Shown: piece after piece, positions 26,123-38,563 of the stretch
How positions within the stretch are numbered: the stretch's first letter is position 1
How the letters are laid out: the number at the start of each line of letters is the position of its first letter
Made by a program: the position numbers and the translations under genes
Notes under the pieces: model-generated
Told to the model about the DNA's origin: nothing
The model's input: only the letters and a program-made list of their open reading frames with translations
Databases searched by the model: none
DNA from: Pyrus communis
Taxonomy: Eukaryota; Streptophyta; Magnoliopsida; Rosales; Rosaceae
Assembly (NCBI RefSeq): GCF_963583255.1
Contig: NC_084812.1
Location: 23,102,959 to 23,166,958 of the forward strand
Direction: 5' to 3'
Length of the DNA stretch: 64,000 nt

Positions 26123-27455
26123 AGAGATAGGGCAGAAGGCGCCATTTGGGGTTTTGGGGTTTTTAGATTAGAAACTACCCTGGCTTTGCCAATTGCTTTG
26201 GAATTTCGAGGGTTGTTGCGCGCCGAGATGGATGGGGTTTCGACTGGGAAGCACGCACGCACGTGACTTTCTAGCTGGAAAAGTTTTAGGTTAATACATA
26301 GCGTTCCACTATTCCATGTTTAGGTGTTACTCTAACCATCGGTGAGCGAGATCTCAACTCGTTGGCCAATTTAATAAACTCGGATTAGCATGGTTGAAAC
26401 TCATTTTCACTCAAGAAAATGGACAAACCAACCCAATCACCCAAATCACTCTTGGGCAGATTGAGTTGGGTGAGTTTCACGGGTTGGAATTAATTGTTTT
26501 CTATCTAATTCCTAATGTAAGTACGAGTAACAAATAATCGACAATTTATGTCATATTAGGCTTCAATCATGTTGAATTTGGTGTTGTAAAATAACTACAT
26601 GTTACATAATATTTGAATTTTATAATTAAATAAAGTATAAATAAACTATGCGTTTAATAACTATTTAATTCTATGTATATGTCAATCTAATATAATGTAT
26701 ATTTAAAAAGTGCTGACAATTTAATGGGTCGGTTTCCATCTGGTTAACAATACTTCAATTAAACCCAACTCACCTATTGAATGGGTGATAGAGTTTCTAT
26801 GTAATAGTAAAATTTTAAGGTTTTTCAGCCAAAATTATTCATGAGATTGGCATAAACTTATTACTCTAGCCCTTGAAACTAAAAATCAATAGAAGTAGTT
26901 CATAAGTTTGTCTATTATAAATCATTTTAGTCATTCAGCAAAAACTCTGTAAATATCCTCATCAAGTGGAGGGGTTAGTTTGACAAAAAAACCCATAAAA
27001 AGGTGGTCATGATAATTAGGAATTACTATTTAACTCTTCGTGGTTGATTTATAAAATTTTGTGTTTATTATCAAAACCAATCATATTATAAATCACGCAG
27101 TAAATATCATTTCTTGAAAAAAAAAATCAATAACATAAGAGATCATTTAGTTCTAGCAAAAATGAATGAGATCGTTTAGTTATCGATTGCATATAAATAG
27201 ATGGACGGATGGTATAAAAATTTACAAATCGTCTATTTATTTACTATAATTTAATTATGTAAACAATTTTAATTTTAATTAGTTTTTTAAATAAAGATGA
27301 TCCTGGATATACCGTCGATGTTACCAAACCTCCAACCGACTCCTCAGGTATCAAATCCTTCTGAATTGGACTCCTCCTTGCAAGATTCTGTAAATCGGAT
27401 AACATTCCTCCCTTGATAAAGACAATAACAGACAGCAAAAGCAGCAGATAGAATT
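26123..27455. other. Divergent intergenic region, GYRA and unknown gene
   Basis: A 1.3-kb spacer between two divergently transcribed genes, so it should hold both promoters. The gyrase side (26123-26290) is GC-richer and contains the likely leader. Roughly 26800-27140 carries phrases such as TTTTTCAGCCAAAATTATTC and AATCAATAGAAGTAGTTCAT, which match a small AT-rich transposon family with relatives near 60470 and 61870. I see no gene. Confidence 0.5.
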
Positions 27456-30400
27456 ATGGCAGTCTCAGCCTTCAAATCTTCAACCAAAAGAAGCACCGCC
27501 ACCACCACCACCACCTCCAACTTCTCAGCACCGTCGTCATCTTCGTCATCTGCCGGCAGACAAATCACCGACAAAGATAATCCACCGCCAAAGAAAGCCC
27601 CAATCAGACGGTCAAGAAGCGTCAGCGCTTTCTCAAGGACCAGCCTTGACGCCTCTGCTGAAAGTTTCTTGAACAAAAGAGACAACCCTCTTTTCTGGTC
27701 TACTGACTCCCAAGCCGTTGACTCTCAGAACCTAGTCAAACCCGCCAAATTCGACTCTGTAACGTCCAAAGATTCGAGACCTGCCACCTCCACTGGAGCT
27801 GATACTAGAAGGGGCCGATCTGCTGCGCGGAATGCCGACGCCTTGGGGACCCGGAAGGAGGTGGGTCGGAGCTTGTCGAGGGTCGACCCGGGACGCCGGA
27901 ACCGCTCCGTTTCGCGTGGTCCGGATTCCAGAGGGAGTTTCGTCAATCCCAAGGTTTTGTATTATCTTGATTTCTATTCAATTTAGAGTAATTCGGAGTT
28001 AGGAAACCGAAAAAGATGATGGATTTGCTTTTTTTTTTTTATGTGTGTATAGAGTGAGGATGAACAAGAATGCGGTTCATTGAGTAAATTGGGCAATGAT
28101 AGGAAAAAGGGTGGTTTAGTTAGAAGTAGTTCTGCTCTGTTGGATCAGGTGAAAGGCCTGCGGACGTGGTCCAGTCAGCATTCGCAGGAATTGGATGCAA
28201 ATTTGGTAAAAACTAAGCTGACCCCTTTTCTGAATTTGTATGATATGACTTTTAGTGTTATTATTAGCATCTTGATTGATGATTTTGGCTCTTGTTGTTT
28301 GTGATTGTCTTTCAGTCTTCGTCACAGTCTCTAAATTGGGAAGATGGAGTTTCGGTTGCAAGTTCTTTGTCTGGAGCTGAAGAGAAGACTGTTAAAGCAG
28401 TTTGTGAACAGTTGAATGTGAACTGCGGGCGTCCTTTCAATGATTTGGTTTGTATATTTCTTTTGTTTTTGTGAAATGCTTGTCTGCAAGCTAGTTAAGA
28501 TATAAGTTGGAATGCTGCCTTTGAATATAGGTAGTTGGTTATGATAATAAGATAAGTTGCCTTTTAATTTCAGTCAGTTCAAGGGAATCATTTGGAAGGG
28601 GATACCACTACCAGTAGTATATATGAAACAGTTCGTTCTGAAGTGCGAAGAGCTATATCTGAGATTCAAAACGACCTTGCAAGTGTAAGTGCTTGTGGAT
28701 TTTATTTAAGGATTCTTATAGGTGTCTAATGTATTATTACGTTGTATGCAAGTTAAACATGATCGTTTTGGTTGAATAGCTTTACCTTTTCGTTTTGGTA
28801 TCTACTCTTAATTTCTAAACCATTCTAATAGGAATTCTTGCTAGCTAAAGTGAGGGGGCCTTTTCAAATTGAGTAGGATGAATTAAAATCTCACATGAAT
28901 ACCTTAAGAATTAGTTTGTCTCAATTTGCCAAAGATTCAATTTTAGTTATCAAAGTAACAATTAATTTCCCTTATTTGACGAGGAAAATGTTATAGTTGA
29001 TTATGCATTTTCAATGGAAAAATATGCCCAGCATCTTAAACTTACAATTGGATGTACTAAATTATATAGACAGTCATAAGCAGTGCATATTTAAATAACC
29101 TATATCTGTAAACACTATAATATTGGCACCTCTTCAAATGTGAAACTGCAATTTGATATTGTTCTATGTGAATTCAATTCTATGGACTTGGATACGTCAA
29201 TAGAGATCTCAAGCCATCACAATTTTGGATTAAATTAATTTGATGTGTACGTTTACAATTTGATGAATGTTTTGGAGGTGTTAAGGTGCTCAATCAAGAG
29301 ATCTTAATGAATCTATTACATCTTGAATGGACAGATAACCTCCAGATTTTAGATTGGTTGATTGAGAATTCATCTTTTGGGTTTTGGCATTTGTGGAATA
29401 TGGATTGTGGCATTATCAACACGACAAGTGACAACTATGTGACAGCCACTTTCTTCAGTTGACTTGTAATTTAAAGTTTTTTTTTTTGGTCGAGTATACA
29501 TAATTTAAAGTTTTTTTGGTCGAGTATACCGAGAAGAATGTATCCATACCATATGTACATAGGTTCCCTAGTTTCTGTAACACTTGTTAAATTAGTTTTT
29601 GTGCTCTAATGATGGCAAATAGGCAATGCTGAGATGCCGGCATGTGTTTATAATTCTTGCTTATTTGCTTGCAAAATGCTGTCACAGTTATTTGATATTT
29701 CTCTTTCCTTCCTATAATCTCAGGCTATGCAAAGGAGTAATACTCCAGCACTTGCAAATACTGACATTTCTGATATCCCTCCTGACCTGGTAAATCCAAG
29801 TGCAGTTGAATTAGTTTTGGACATCAGAAGAGAGTATGCCAAAAAGCTGGAGCAGGTAATTTTCCATTTCCGTAAACTGACTAGAATTTTGTCACGCTGA
29901 GCAATCTATTATGGCTTAATTGAAAATGCCATTGTTGAAGAACTTACTATATGTTAGCATTTGAGCAGACATCTTCATGCCTTGATTTAACTAATAGGAG
30001 TAAGTGCAAACAATTTCTTCAAGGTTTAGAGTTTACTTTAGCCATACAGTAGAGTATGTCTCATTGTGTTACCATTGGCATCTTCTTGTGGGTGTGGTTA
30101 ATGCAGAATGTCCATTCATTGTTGGCTGGCGTACTGTGTGGAAGTACTTATGTAATCTATTTATTTTATGATGATGTTTATTGATGTGCTTTAACAGAAG
30201 TGTTTAAATTACTTTTACACTTTTACAGTCTTATAGTATCTCCATATTGCAAGTGCGTAGGTTGAAATCTTTGAAGTGGTTGCTTCATGAACCTATGTTA
30301 AGGGTTTCAACATATTTAGCTTCCCCGTTTGGACAGGTCTTTGGGTGATGGTCTTTTCAGTGAATTGCAGTGACTTCTGTTTATCAGCATGATCTGAAAC

Positions 30401-33400
30401 TTTTTATGTTGACATGTTTTACAAGAGAGGTTTTTCTACTAGGCATGCTACATCAGATGTGACATTAAGGAAACAATATTGTACTAGGCATGCTAAGATT
30501 CCATACTCTTTTTTCTTTTCTGTTGTTACCTCTTCTCCTATTTGTTTCTGGGGATTAAAACTCATAAAGGACCCATGCCTTAAGCTTGCAGTCACAGGAA
30601 CGCGCTAGAAAACTTCAATCAGATCTGGCTGTTGAGGAGCACCGTGCACAAGAGCTCAGCAGAATTCTGAAGGAAGTTCTTCCAGATCCCAAGACCCCTA
30701 GTGTGCCAAAGTCTTGCCCAGGAAGAAAAGTAAGATTTTTTTTTTTCCCGTCTTCCCTCTAAATTTTTACGTGAAGTTCTATGCGTATACTTTCATTTAT
30801 TTTCTTGGGACCATGGTAAGCATGTTTGCTTTTCTTGTGTATATCTTCATTGCATTTGTACCTCTTTACTAAAATTGCACATGGTGCTTCTAGAGTTTAA
30901 GTCAACATTTTCTAAAACGAAAATGTATTTGAATGTTCAAGCAATAATTCTCAATGAAAAATAACAGAGTTCACAAAATCTGAGATATAATAAGTGTATT
31001 TCTGAATTTATATTCCACGATCTTCATGAAGCTTAAATCTCAATAAGAAAAGATAAACCACACAACTCAACACAAGAATTGTTTGACGTGGAAATCCCAG
31101 AAAGGAAAAAACTGTGAGAACTTTGCCAGTTAGAAATCCACTATGAACTCGGTCAATTACATGGTCAATCAGGGGTAATTAAGCTCAATCCTATCTAACC
31201 TAGGTAATAGGGCAATTAGCATTACCACTGTACAGCACCAATTCATCAGAGGACTCGTATGCTTCAGATCTTGATCTATGCAGCCTCTTGAGGTCACATG
31301 TCTTAATATAAACTCTAGCAGTTTCTTAGTCCAAAGCTGTAAACTAAGCAATGATACAGGATTTTGAATGAGGTCAACTAATTGATGCTTATTATAAGAG
31401 AGCTTATTTAAAATTCAGGGAGAAAAATTAAGAGCAAGCTCAGCAAAACAAGGTATCTGGTTTTCTCATTAAAATGAATATCGATAATCGTAAATCTAGA
31501 GAGAAGAAAACCTTCAGTTAAGTATGAAGAAACATGTGTCCGCTGCAGGTTTATGATTCACTGGGTAACATGGAAGGTAAGAAAAGAATATTAAGAAAAT
31601 GATGCAATACATACAACCTTATTGAGCCAACGTTCATATATGAGTTCTTAATATCCCAAGCACTCATGAGTTAAGTTGTGGAATGAGTCAACATAGAGGC
31701 TTCAATCTTGATCATCCTAGAAATTTAGTGTTATCCTGAAATCCTAAAGCAAGCTTTAAGTGTTTTGTAAGGTCTAGGAAAATGCCAATCACAAAGGTTC
31801 ACATTTACAATTTCACTTCAAAGTGTGATTCTTTTGCAAAATGTCATCCGTTTGTACACAAATGCTTTATATAAGTGAAATGTTTTTCACCCCTTGACCT
31901 TCATCTCTGTTATATTTGTTCATGGATAAATTGTGGAATGTTTTTTACCCCTTGTTCTGCATCTCTGTTATATTTTGGTTATGGATAAATTTGCATTAGT
32001 ATAAATAAATTATTGGAGAGCAATTCCTTGCATCCATAAATAGTTGAAGTTCTTACAACTAGCATCTAAGTAAAGAGCTTAACACTGTTGGGTTTTTTAA
32101 CTTTCCTTTTATTTTATTAAATTGCGAGTACAGGCTAGCATTGAAAGAAGAAAGATGTCCAAACGTCTAACGGATGAAGCCATGGCTTATTTTGATGAGT
32201 GTGTATCCCTATCAACTTTTGACAGTTCCGACTTCTCATCCCCAGAGGACCCACCATTCAACTTAACTGGCTTTACTACCCCAGTCAGAAAAGGCTCATC
32301 TTTACTCCAAGCAAATTCAGTTGCTTCAGTCACCAATAGCTCGAACTTTTGCCTCAATGATTTAAAGGTCCATCTCATACCTTGGTGCTTATTATTCCAT
32401 TTCCAGATTTCTTTTTTGTATGCCTTTTTTCCCCAAAATAGCACAGTTATCAACGAAAAATTTGGCTACTTAATATTGGTTACTAACTTGCATGTGTGTC
32501 ATTATATGGGTACAACTTTTTGCATAATTCTAAAACCATACTGGATATCGATTCAGACAGCTGCTCATTTACATTTTTATGGTCCAACTACTGAAACAAA
32601 CACCAGTCAAATTGTTTGTTTGTAAATGTAATACAACAACAACAAAGCCTTGTCCCACTAAGTAGTTAAATTTTGAAAAGTAAATTGTTTGTTTGTAAAT
32701 TTAATAATTTATAAATATTTTAGATTTGAATTATAAGACTATTTAAAAGTAAATGTCAAGTATGTTTTTGTTGCTAGATGTCATATAGTGATAAACGTAT
32801 ATGGTCTTAATGCATGAATTATGTAGGAAATATGTAGGGCTGCAGATAGGGTTTTCTGGGCTTATGGCCCTGGTTTGGAAATCTAAAGTTCCTACTAAAG
32901 TGAAGGTTTTTACTTGGTAAGTGGCTCATGGGAAAGTTAACACTTGTGACCTGCTCCATTCATGCCTACAACCTGATTGGTGCATTTTATGCAACAAAAG
33001 TTCAGTCTGTTGATCATTTGTTTCTTCACTGTCCGGTGGCTTTAAATCTATGGTTGATTGTTTAGGGTGTTTGGTATGAGTTGGGTTTTACCTAGGGATT
33101 GTTATTATGGTAGAGAAGCATAAATTACCAGGAAAGGGGAAGAAAGCCAAGGTCTTATGGGGTTGTTTAGTTTCAGCTATCTTTTGGGCCATTTGGATGG
33201 AAAGAAACAGGCTGATTTTTTAGAATTACGCAGTCAATAGAAGGGAGGATCTGTGGGATGGTTCGGTTATGGTCATCTCTGCGGGCATCGGTTACTACAG
33301 AATTTAGAGATTTTTCTTTTTCAGAAATTTTGTGTAATTGGAATGCTGCTATTTGTTAGTTTGTGATGTTTTCATAGTTTCTAGTGATGTTGCTACTTAT

Positions 33401-35059
33401 CCTTTTTTGTTTGTGCTTCTGTGCACTTCTTGCCCGCTCTTGTATTTTCATTGTTTCTTGCAATAAAAGTTGTTTTCTTCTTCAAAAAATTATGGTGGCT
33501 GAGAATAAGTGGCAAGTTTGATTCTAATTACTGGCATATTAGGAGAAACAGAACTCGTCAAAGTGAAATATTATATTGTCATAAAGTTTCTTCCTACATT
33601 GTTCTTTGCCCTCATTCTTACTAAATTATAATGTAACTCCAAAAACTGTCTGTTCCAAGGAAAAAAAGAAGTAAAAACTGGTCATTTCAACGGTTTTTTA
33701 AAACTATTTTGTGGTTGTTTGTCCCAGTCTTTCTAGTTCCTTATGAACATTCAATTACAAAGTCATAGTGGTTCAAGTTAATTGTGCACTTCTAGAGTCA
33801 TTTAGTTATATATGTTTGGCCAAATTGCATTTGTGCTCGATAGTTTGGGTCATTTTATACTTTGGTTTTCATAGTGCAAAGGGTTTAGGTTTAGTTCATG
33901 GAGCGCCCAATGGCATGGATGTCCAGGGTGGTATCTCTCTGATCTTGTGCTGCCCCAAAGCAAATACCCATACAAGTGCATAACCAAATACCCTTGAAGT
34001 ACTTTTGATAAAAATCTAATGTGACCACACTTGCAATCCGTATAATTGAAACGTAAATCAAACAGAGTGGATAAGGACCCCAGTATAAGGACCAATAACC
34101 TTTATTTTTCGTTATTAAAGGATTTCTTTACTTTTAGTTTCTCTTGTTCCATAGTAGTTGAATAAGTACCCATGTGGTTTACATATTTGGTTCGAAGCAG
34201 AGACTGCGTCTTTTCCTTCAGAATTTCTTCTCCAATTATGAAACTGCACTGTTGTGAGGTAAATAACCAAAGGGCATTATTTCTACCCTGGAAAATCTGA
34301 TGTTGCCAACTTGTACACAGTTCCATGAAAGGAATATTAACTTTTACATAGAGAGAATGGAGATAAAAAATGGAAGAATTCATGACTTGTTTTGGTGCAA
34401 GAAGATTTGGAAGAAATTTGAGTCTACAATATTCATGGCTTGTTTTACTAAAAAGTTGTTTATCCCTTGTTTGATGAGGAATTGTAGAAATAATCTTGAT
34501 TAGTCATCTTGTTCCCTTGTTTGAAAGACAGAATGTATCTCAATAATCTTGATTAGTCATCTTACCTGTTTGACATTGAAAACCATGAGCTTGCAAAAGC
34601 AATTTACTGAAAATAATCTAGTTTCTGAAAACATAATGTCCATTTTTTCAGGAGTTGAACATCGAACGTCAGTTTTCCAATGAACGGCATGCTTCAGGAC
34701 TGATGGCCAGCGGTGGTCGTAGGGAGCCAGCTCTGAATCAAATTAGTCCTAACAGTGCCAAGAGAGGCCAGGATTGGAAGTTCTCGTTTGCTCATAAGCC
34801 AACAGCAGAAACCCTTGATCTTCAACAGGACATTAAGAAGTATGTCCGACATTTTGAGAAAGGAAATGAGAAAGATGACACGGAATTGCAGATTGTACGA
34901 TCAAACTATTGTGATTTGGGTGACTATAAATTGCAGGCTGCAGCACAAAGCTATATGTTCGACAGGGTCTTGTTTAGAAACAGAATACAGACCGGTGGTA
35001 TTTTACTCTGCGGTACTGGTATTTTGAACCCCTTTTCCCCTTTTGCTTCATTTGTTTGA
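27456..35059 (+). CDS. Unrecognised Ser/Arg-rich coiled-coil plant protein
   Basis: Eight exons with consistent phase-0 junctions: 27456-27953, 28053-28205, 28316-28447, 28574-28684, 29724-29855, 30592-30729, 32134-32367, 34652-35059, giving 601 aa. I do not recognise the family. The N-terminus (about residues 1-166) is Ser/Thr/Ala-rich and basic, with PIRRSRSVSAFSRTSLDASA and RRNRSVSRG, typical of a disordered, phosphorylatable region. The middle has charged helical stretches (VRSEVRRAISEIQNDL, LVLDIRREYAKKLEQ, ERARKLQSDLAVEEHRAQEL) that look like coiled coil. Exon 7 has Ser/Asp-rich SSDFSSPEDPPFN. The C-terminus includes a short helix, DIKKYVRHFEK, and ends RNRIQTGGILLCGTG plus a hydrophobic tail. 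No signal peptide or catalytic motif is seen. Order and phase of the exons argue for a real, intact gene. Function is not assigned. Confidence 0.82.
30940..31570. repeat. Possible LTR-retrotransposon remnant in intron 6
   Basis: Phrases such as ACACAAGAATTGTTTGACGTG and GGAAATCCCAGAAAGGAAA resemble the leader/LTR wording of plant copia-type elements. I find no LTR pair or coding domain. Low confidence. Confidence 0.3.
32850..33488 (+). mobile_element. 3' remnant of a LINE (non-LTR) retrotransposon
   Basis: Broken translation in several frames reads VWKSKVPTKVKVFTW, then WCILCNKSSV, VDHLFLHCPVALNLW, and later AKVLWGCLVSAIFWAIWMER followed by NRLIF. This is the zinc-binding tail of plant LINE reverse transcriptases (zf-RVT), with its Cys-x2-Cys and His/Cys signature and the W-x-ERN motif. 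Stops and frameshifts interrupt it. It ends with a CAATAAAAGTTG tail and lies in the last intron of the unknown gene, same strand. The 5' part of the element is missing. Confidence 0.85.
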
Positions 35060-36151
35060 GATTGTGGTCTGAGGCAGAGCCATAAATCGAACAATAGGCA
35101 GAAATAGAATTTTTATCTTCTTTGTTAAAATTTTGTAAAAAGGTGTAATTTGTTTCAGAGGTGAAGTTGGGTGTACTTAGGTTTTTTTTTTTATCTTCTT
35201 TGTTAAAATTTTGTAAAAAGGTGTAATTTGTATTGGAGGCCCGGGAAGGACAAGGGCGATAGTCGAGATCTGGCACGTGTGTGAAGGTAAAAGAGAGTGG
35301 TTTGATGTTAAAAACATTTACACACCGGTGTAATTTCCGTCCCTAGTCGCTTTGTGGTGTTGAATGTAAACTTGTACCAAAAATGGTTTAATGAAATGAA
35401 GTGTGTGGTTGCATGCTACCGTGGCTTAGAATTTTTATTTGTAATAAACCGTTTGGCTTGCCGGCCCTACGTAGTGGGATAAAATTTTATTGTTGTGATA
35501 ATAACTGTTGTGCTAGGGCTAGGATGAAGCCTGCCTTGTCCGTCATGTTTCTCTTTAATTGCATCAACTACTCGATTTAAGAAGAAAACCTAGAGAGTTA
35601 TTCTAACGCTTCCCGTGATAGCATCCATTCTTCAAGCGGATTGAGCACGTAACCAATGAACAAAACCGTCCCAGTCCACCACATGAAAGTCAATTTTGTG
35701 TGGATTCTACAGTTTTTTTAGTGAAATTTGATTTAAATATTTTTTTTATTGTTTCCGTTGTTGGATTTAATTTTGATCCTTCAGAATTTTTTTTTTTTTT
35801 TTTTTTTTTTTACTATTAGATTTGTTTATATTCAACCGTTGTTGTTTGATTTAATGTAGCCGTCACATTAACCAACGGTCTAATCATGCAGCTGTTAGAT
35901 AAAAAAAAGTCGTTGGGCTCAGAAAGTGTGACCGACAAAGTTGTCAGGTGCTAACGCTTTGTCGCATGCGGGGCGTTGCGTGCTTCAATGCACTATGGTT
36001 AGTGAGAAGTGAAGGGCATTTACGTATAGTGGTTGGACCATCGTATATCCTAAGCTTAAATTCTTGGTGGAATTGCATGGAAAACTACTTTTTCTCCCCA
36101 TGGCTTATTTTAGCCCAATGCTTGAAAATGTTTTTTTTTTTTTGGTGGGGG

Positions 36152-36187
<36 letters not shown>

Positions 36188-36651
36188 GTGGTTGGGTGTT
36201 TTAAACCTTAAATTTTAAGCTTTAACTCAACCATTGCATTTGGTATGATAAATGGTACACCCTATTTGTTCTTTGATCTTCTTCAATTTATTTAATTCGA
36301 CGGTCAAAAATTGAAAGGAATGTTTATAAGGTAAAAAGAGGTGTGTGGATATCACCCTTCAATTAATCACCAGGTAAAGATGTCCAAGAAAGGATCCCAA
36401 TTTGAAGCACCATCCTTCAATATCAGCCCAACAATTTGGTTGTTGATGTAATTTTTGCACCCCAACGAGGGCAGACTTATTCATCACCAAACAAGGTCCT
36501 AAAAATCGCTACACCCTAGTCGGGCAACAGCGGGCATGAGCCTATTACCTAGGGGCCTAGGCAGAGAGTTGATTGAAGAGTGAGTTAAAAATTAGAATAA
36601 CAATTTTTTGAAGTAGATAAGAGTCTCAAATGAGTTAGCAAATAACACTTA
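35060..36651. other. Spacer with homopolymer tracts, no gene
   Basis: The first ~350 bp is likely 3' UTR of the upstream gene; GTTAAAATTTTGTAAAAAGG and flanking bases are repeated in tandem near 35124 and 35203. A T-run of about 22 lies near 35790-35811. A run of 33 G is at 36154-36186. No coding region is supported. Confidence 0.6.
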
Positions 36652-37522
36652 GAGCATCCCCAGCGTGGGGTTTTGCTCGGGGGAAGGGGTCCAAAACAAT
36701 GGCCCGAGGGCCGGTGGCTTGGCTCCAGCGTGGGGGAGCCGGATGGAAGGGGGAGGCCCGAGGGCCAGGCCCGTGAGGGATTGCCAGGCCTTGAGCCCGA
36801 GGTGGGGGTGACGCAATGCTGACGCCAGGGTGGCGTCAGCGCATTATTTAATTTTTTTTGTGTCAGGCGCGTGCACCCCACCCGCGCGTGGGGGCGCGTC
36901 GCCGACACAAAAAAAATTAAAAAAATAAAGTGTCAGTTACCGTTGGGAAGCCACGTGGCTTCCCACGGTGCGTTAGATCTTAACGGTCAGTTAATGTGGA
37001 CCGTTAGATCTCAACGGTAAAAAAAAAAAAAAAAAAGTCAGATTTAATATCCACCGTTCGATCTGAGATCAACGGTGGATATTAAAATGCTTTATAAATT
37101 AAAAAATAAATGAAAAAATAGTTTTAAAAATCTGAAAAGTTACCGTTGTGACACGTGGCACAATCTGGAGTGTTGGAATTCAAATTTTTTTATATTCAAC
37201 GGCAGAGATTAATTAATTGAATAAAAATTTAAAAAAAAATTGTAAAAAATTCAAAAAAATTCAAAAAAATATCTGAAAAATCTGAAAAAAATTGTAAAAA
37301 AAATTGTTTTTACTTTTCTATAAATACCTTCTCATTATCATCTACCTTATTTGTTACTTATTTGTTACATTTATTTGTTATGTTGTTTGTATTATTTATT
37401 TTTTACTTATTTTCATTAAAATTAATGTATAATATCACTTACATTAAGAAAAAAATTGTGTATATTTAAGGTTAAAATTATTTACTAAACTTGGAACTCT
37501 AGCCCCATGTTATGATTAACAT

Positions 37523-37582
<60 letters not shown>

Positions 37583-37722
37583 CTAGGTATACATTTGCAT
37601 GATAATTATTTATTATAATATTTGCTAGTTACTTATTTTCATTATAATTATTTATTTGTTACTTATTTTCATTATTTACTAAACTTGAAGCCTTCTTACT
37701 TATTTTCATTATATTTGTTACT

Positions 37723-37753
<31 letters not shown>

Positions 37754-38075
37754 TTGCTAGTTACTTATTTTCATTATAATTATTTATTTGTATTATTTTG
37801 TATTATTTAATAATACTTCGGATAATGACACGTGGCGCAAAGAGAACGATTAAAAATCTTATCCGATATTACAATTAAAATTATTTTGTATTAATTTTAT
37901 AAATAAAAAAAATACTAATATTTTATTGCCTATTGCCAGGGCTATTGAAGTGTAACGGTGGAGATGCAAATTCTATTGCCAGGGCTACTTACTGTTCATT
38001 AAGGGCAATTACTGTTCATTAGGTGGATTGAATAGTGTATTGCCAGGGGGGAGGGCTCCAACGCTGGAGTTGCTC
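36652..38075. mobile_element. Non-autonomous PIF/Harbinger element
   Basis: A 1424-bp element flanked by TTA on both sides (36649-36651 and 38076-38078), the PIF/Harbinger target duplication. Ends are imperfect inverted repeats: GAGCATCCCCAGCGTGGGG on the left, and the complement of GAGCAACTCCAGCGTTGGAG on the right. The right ~260 bp is the reverse complement of the left end of the transposase-bearing element at 62367, so the two are family members in opposite orientation. There is no open frame. Inside are a 22-bp perfect palindrome (36944-36965), a hairpin with 16-bp arms (37043-37058/37071-37086) and an AT microsatellite (about 37526-37579). Confidence 0.88.
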
Positions 38076-38563
38076 TTAGAGAAGCTCTTAAACAGAGGGC
38101 CTACCCAAACCCAATGAAAGCAACAGACTTACACACGGCAGATCCTTCAAGTTTTTAAAAGTTTTAAGGATACATACATACATACATACACAAGCGATAG
38201 TGAGAGGGAGAGAGATTGATATTTCAAAGCCTGGAAGAGCAAGTTCGGATTGGTAGCATGGCTGAGTGCAGATGCCAAGTGTAGGGTGTTTAATTAACTT
38301 TGAGTTAATTTAACCCACCCCTAACTTTGACCCCCGGTTAACTTCATCGGTCCTGCTTCTTTGCTTCTTTGCTACTACAGTGGACTGTCTCCTCCCTTCC
38401 CCTCTCCCTCCCTTTTTTGGTAAACCACTTTTGGCTACCAAATGCCACTTCTTCTTCTTATGCTTCTCCAAGTACTCCTCCTCCTCCTGCATTCAACTAT
38501 CTCACCATAAAAACCTCACATGCATTTATTCATTTTTTTCAAGTCCACAGAATATCCAGATCG
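38076..38563. promoter_or_regulatory. WRI1 upstream region and leader
   Basis: The spacer between the Harbinger element and the WRI1 start. It contains a short CATA microsatellite near 38172-38190 and a CT-rich leader from about 38340. The transposon ends only ~490 bp before the ATG, so it could influence the promoter. No specific operator is identified. Confidence 0.4.
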
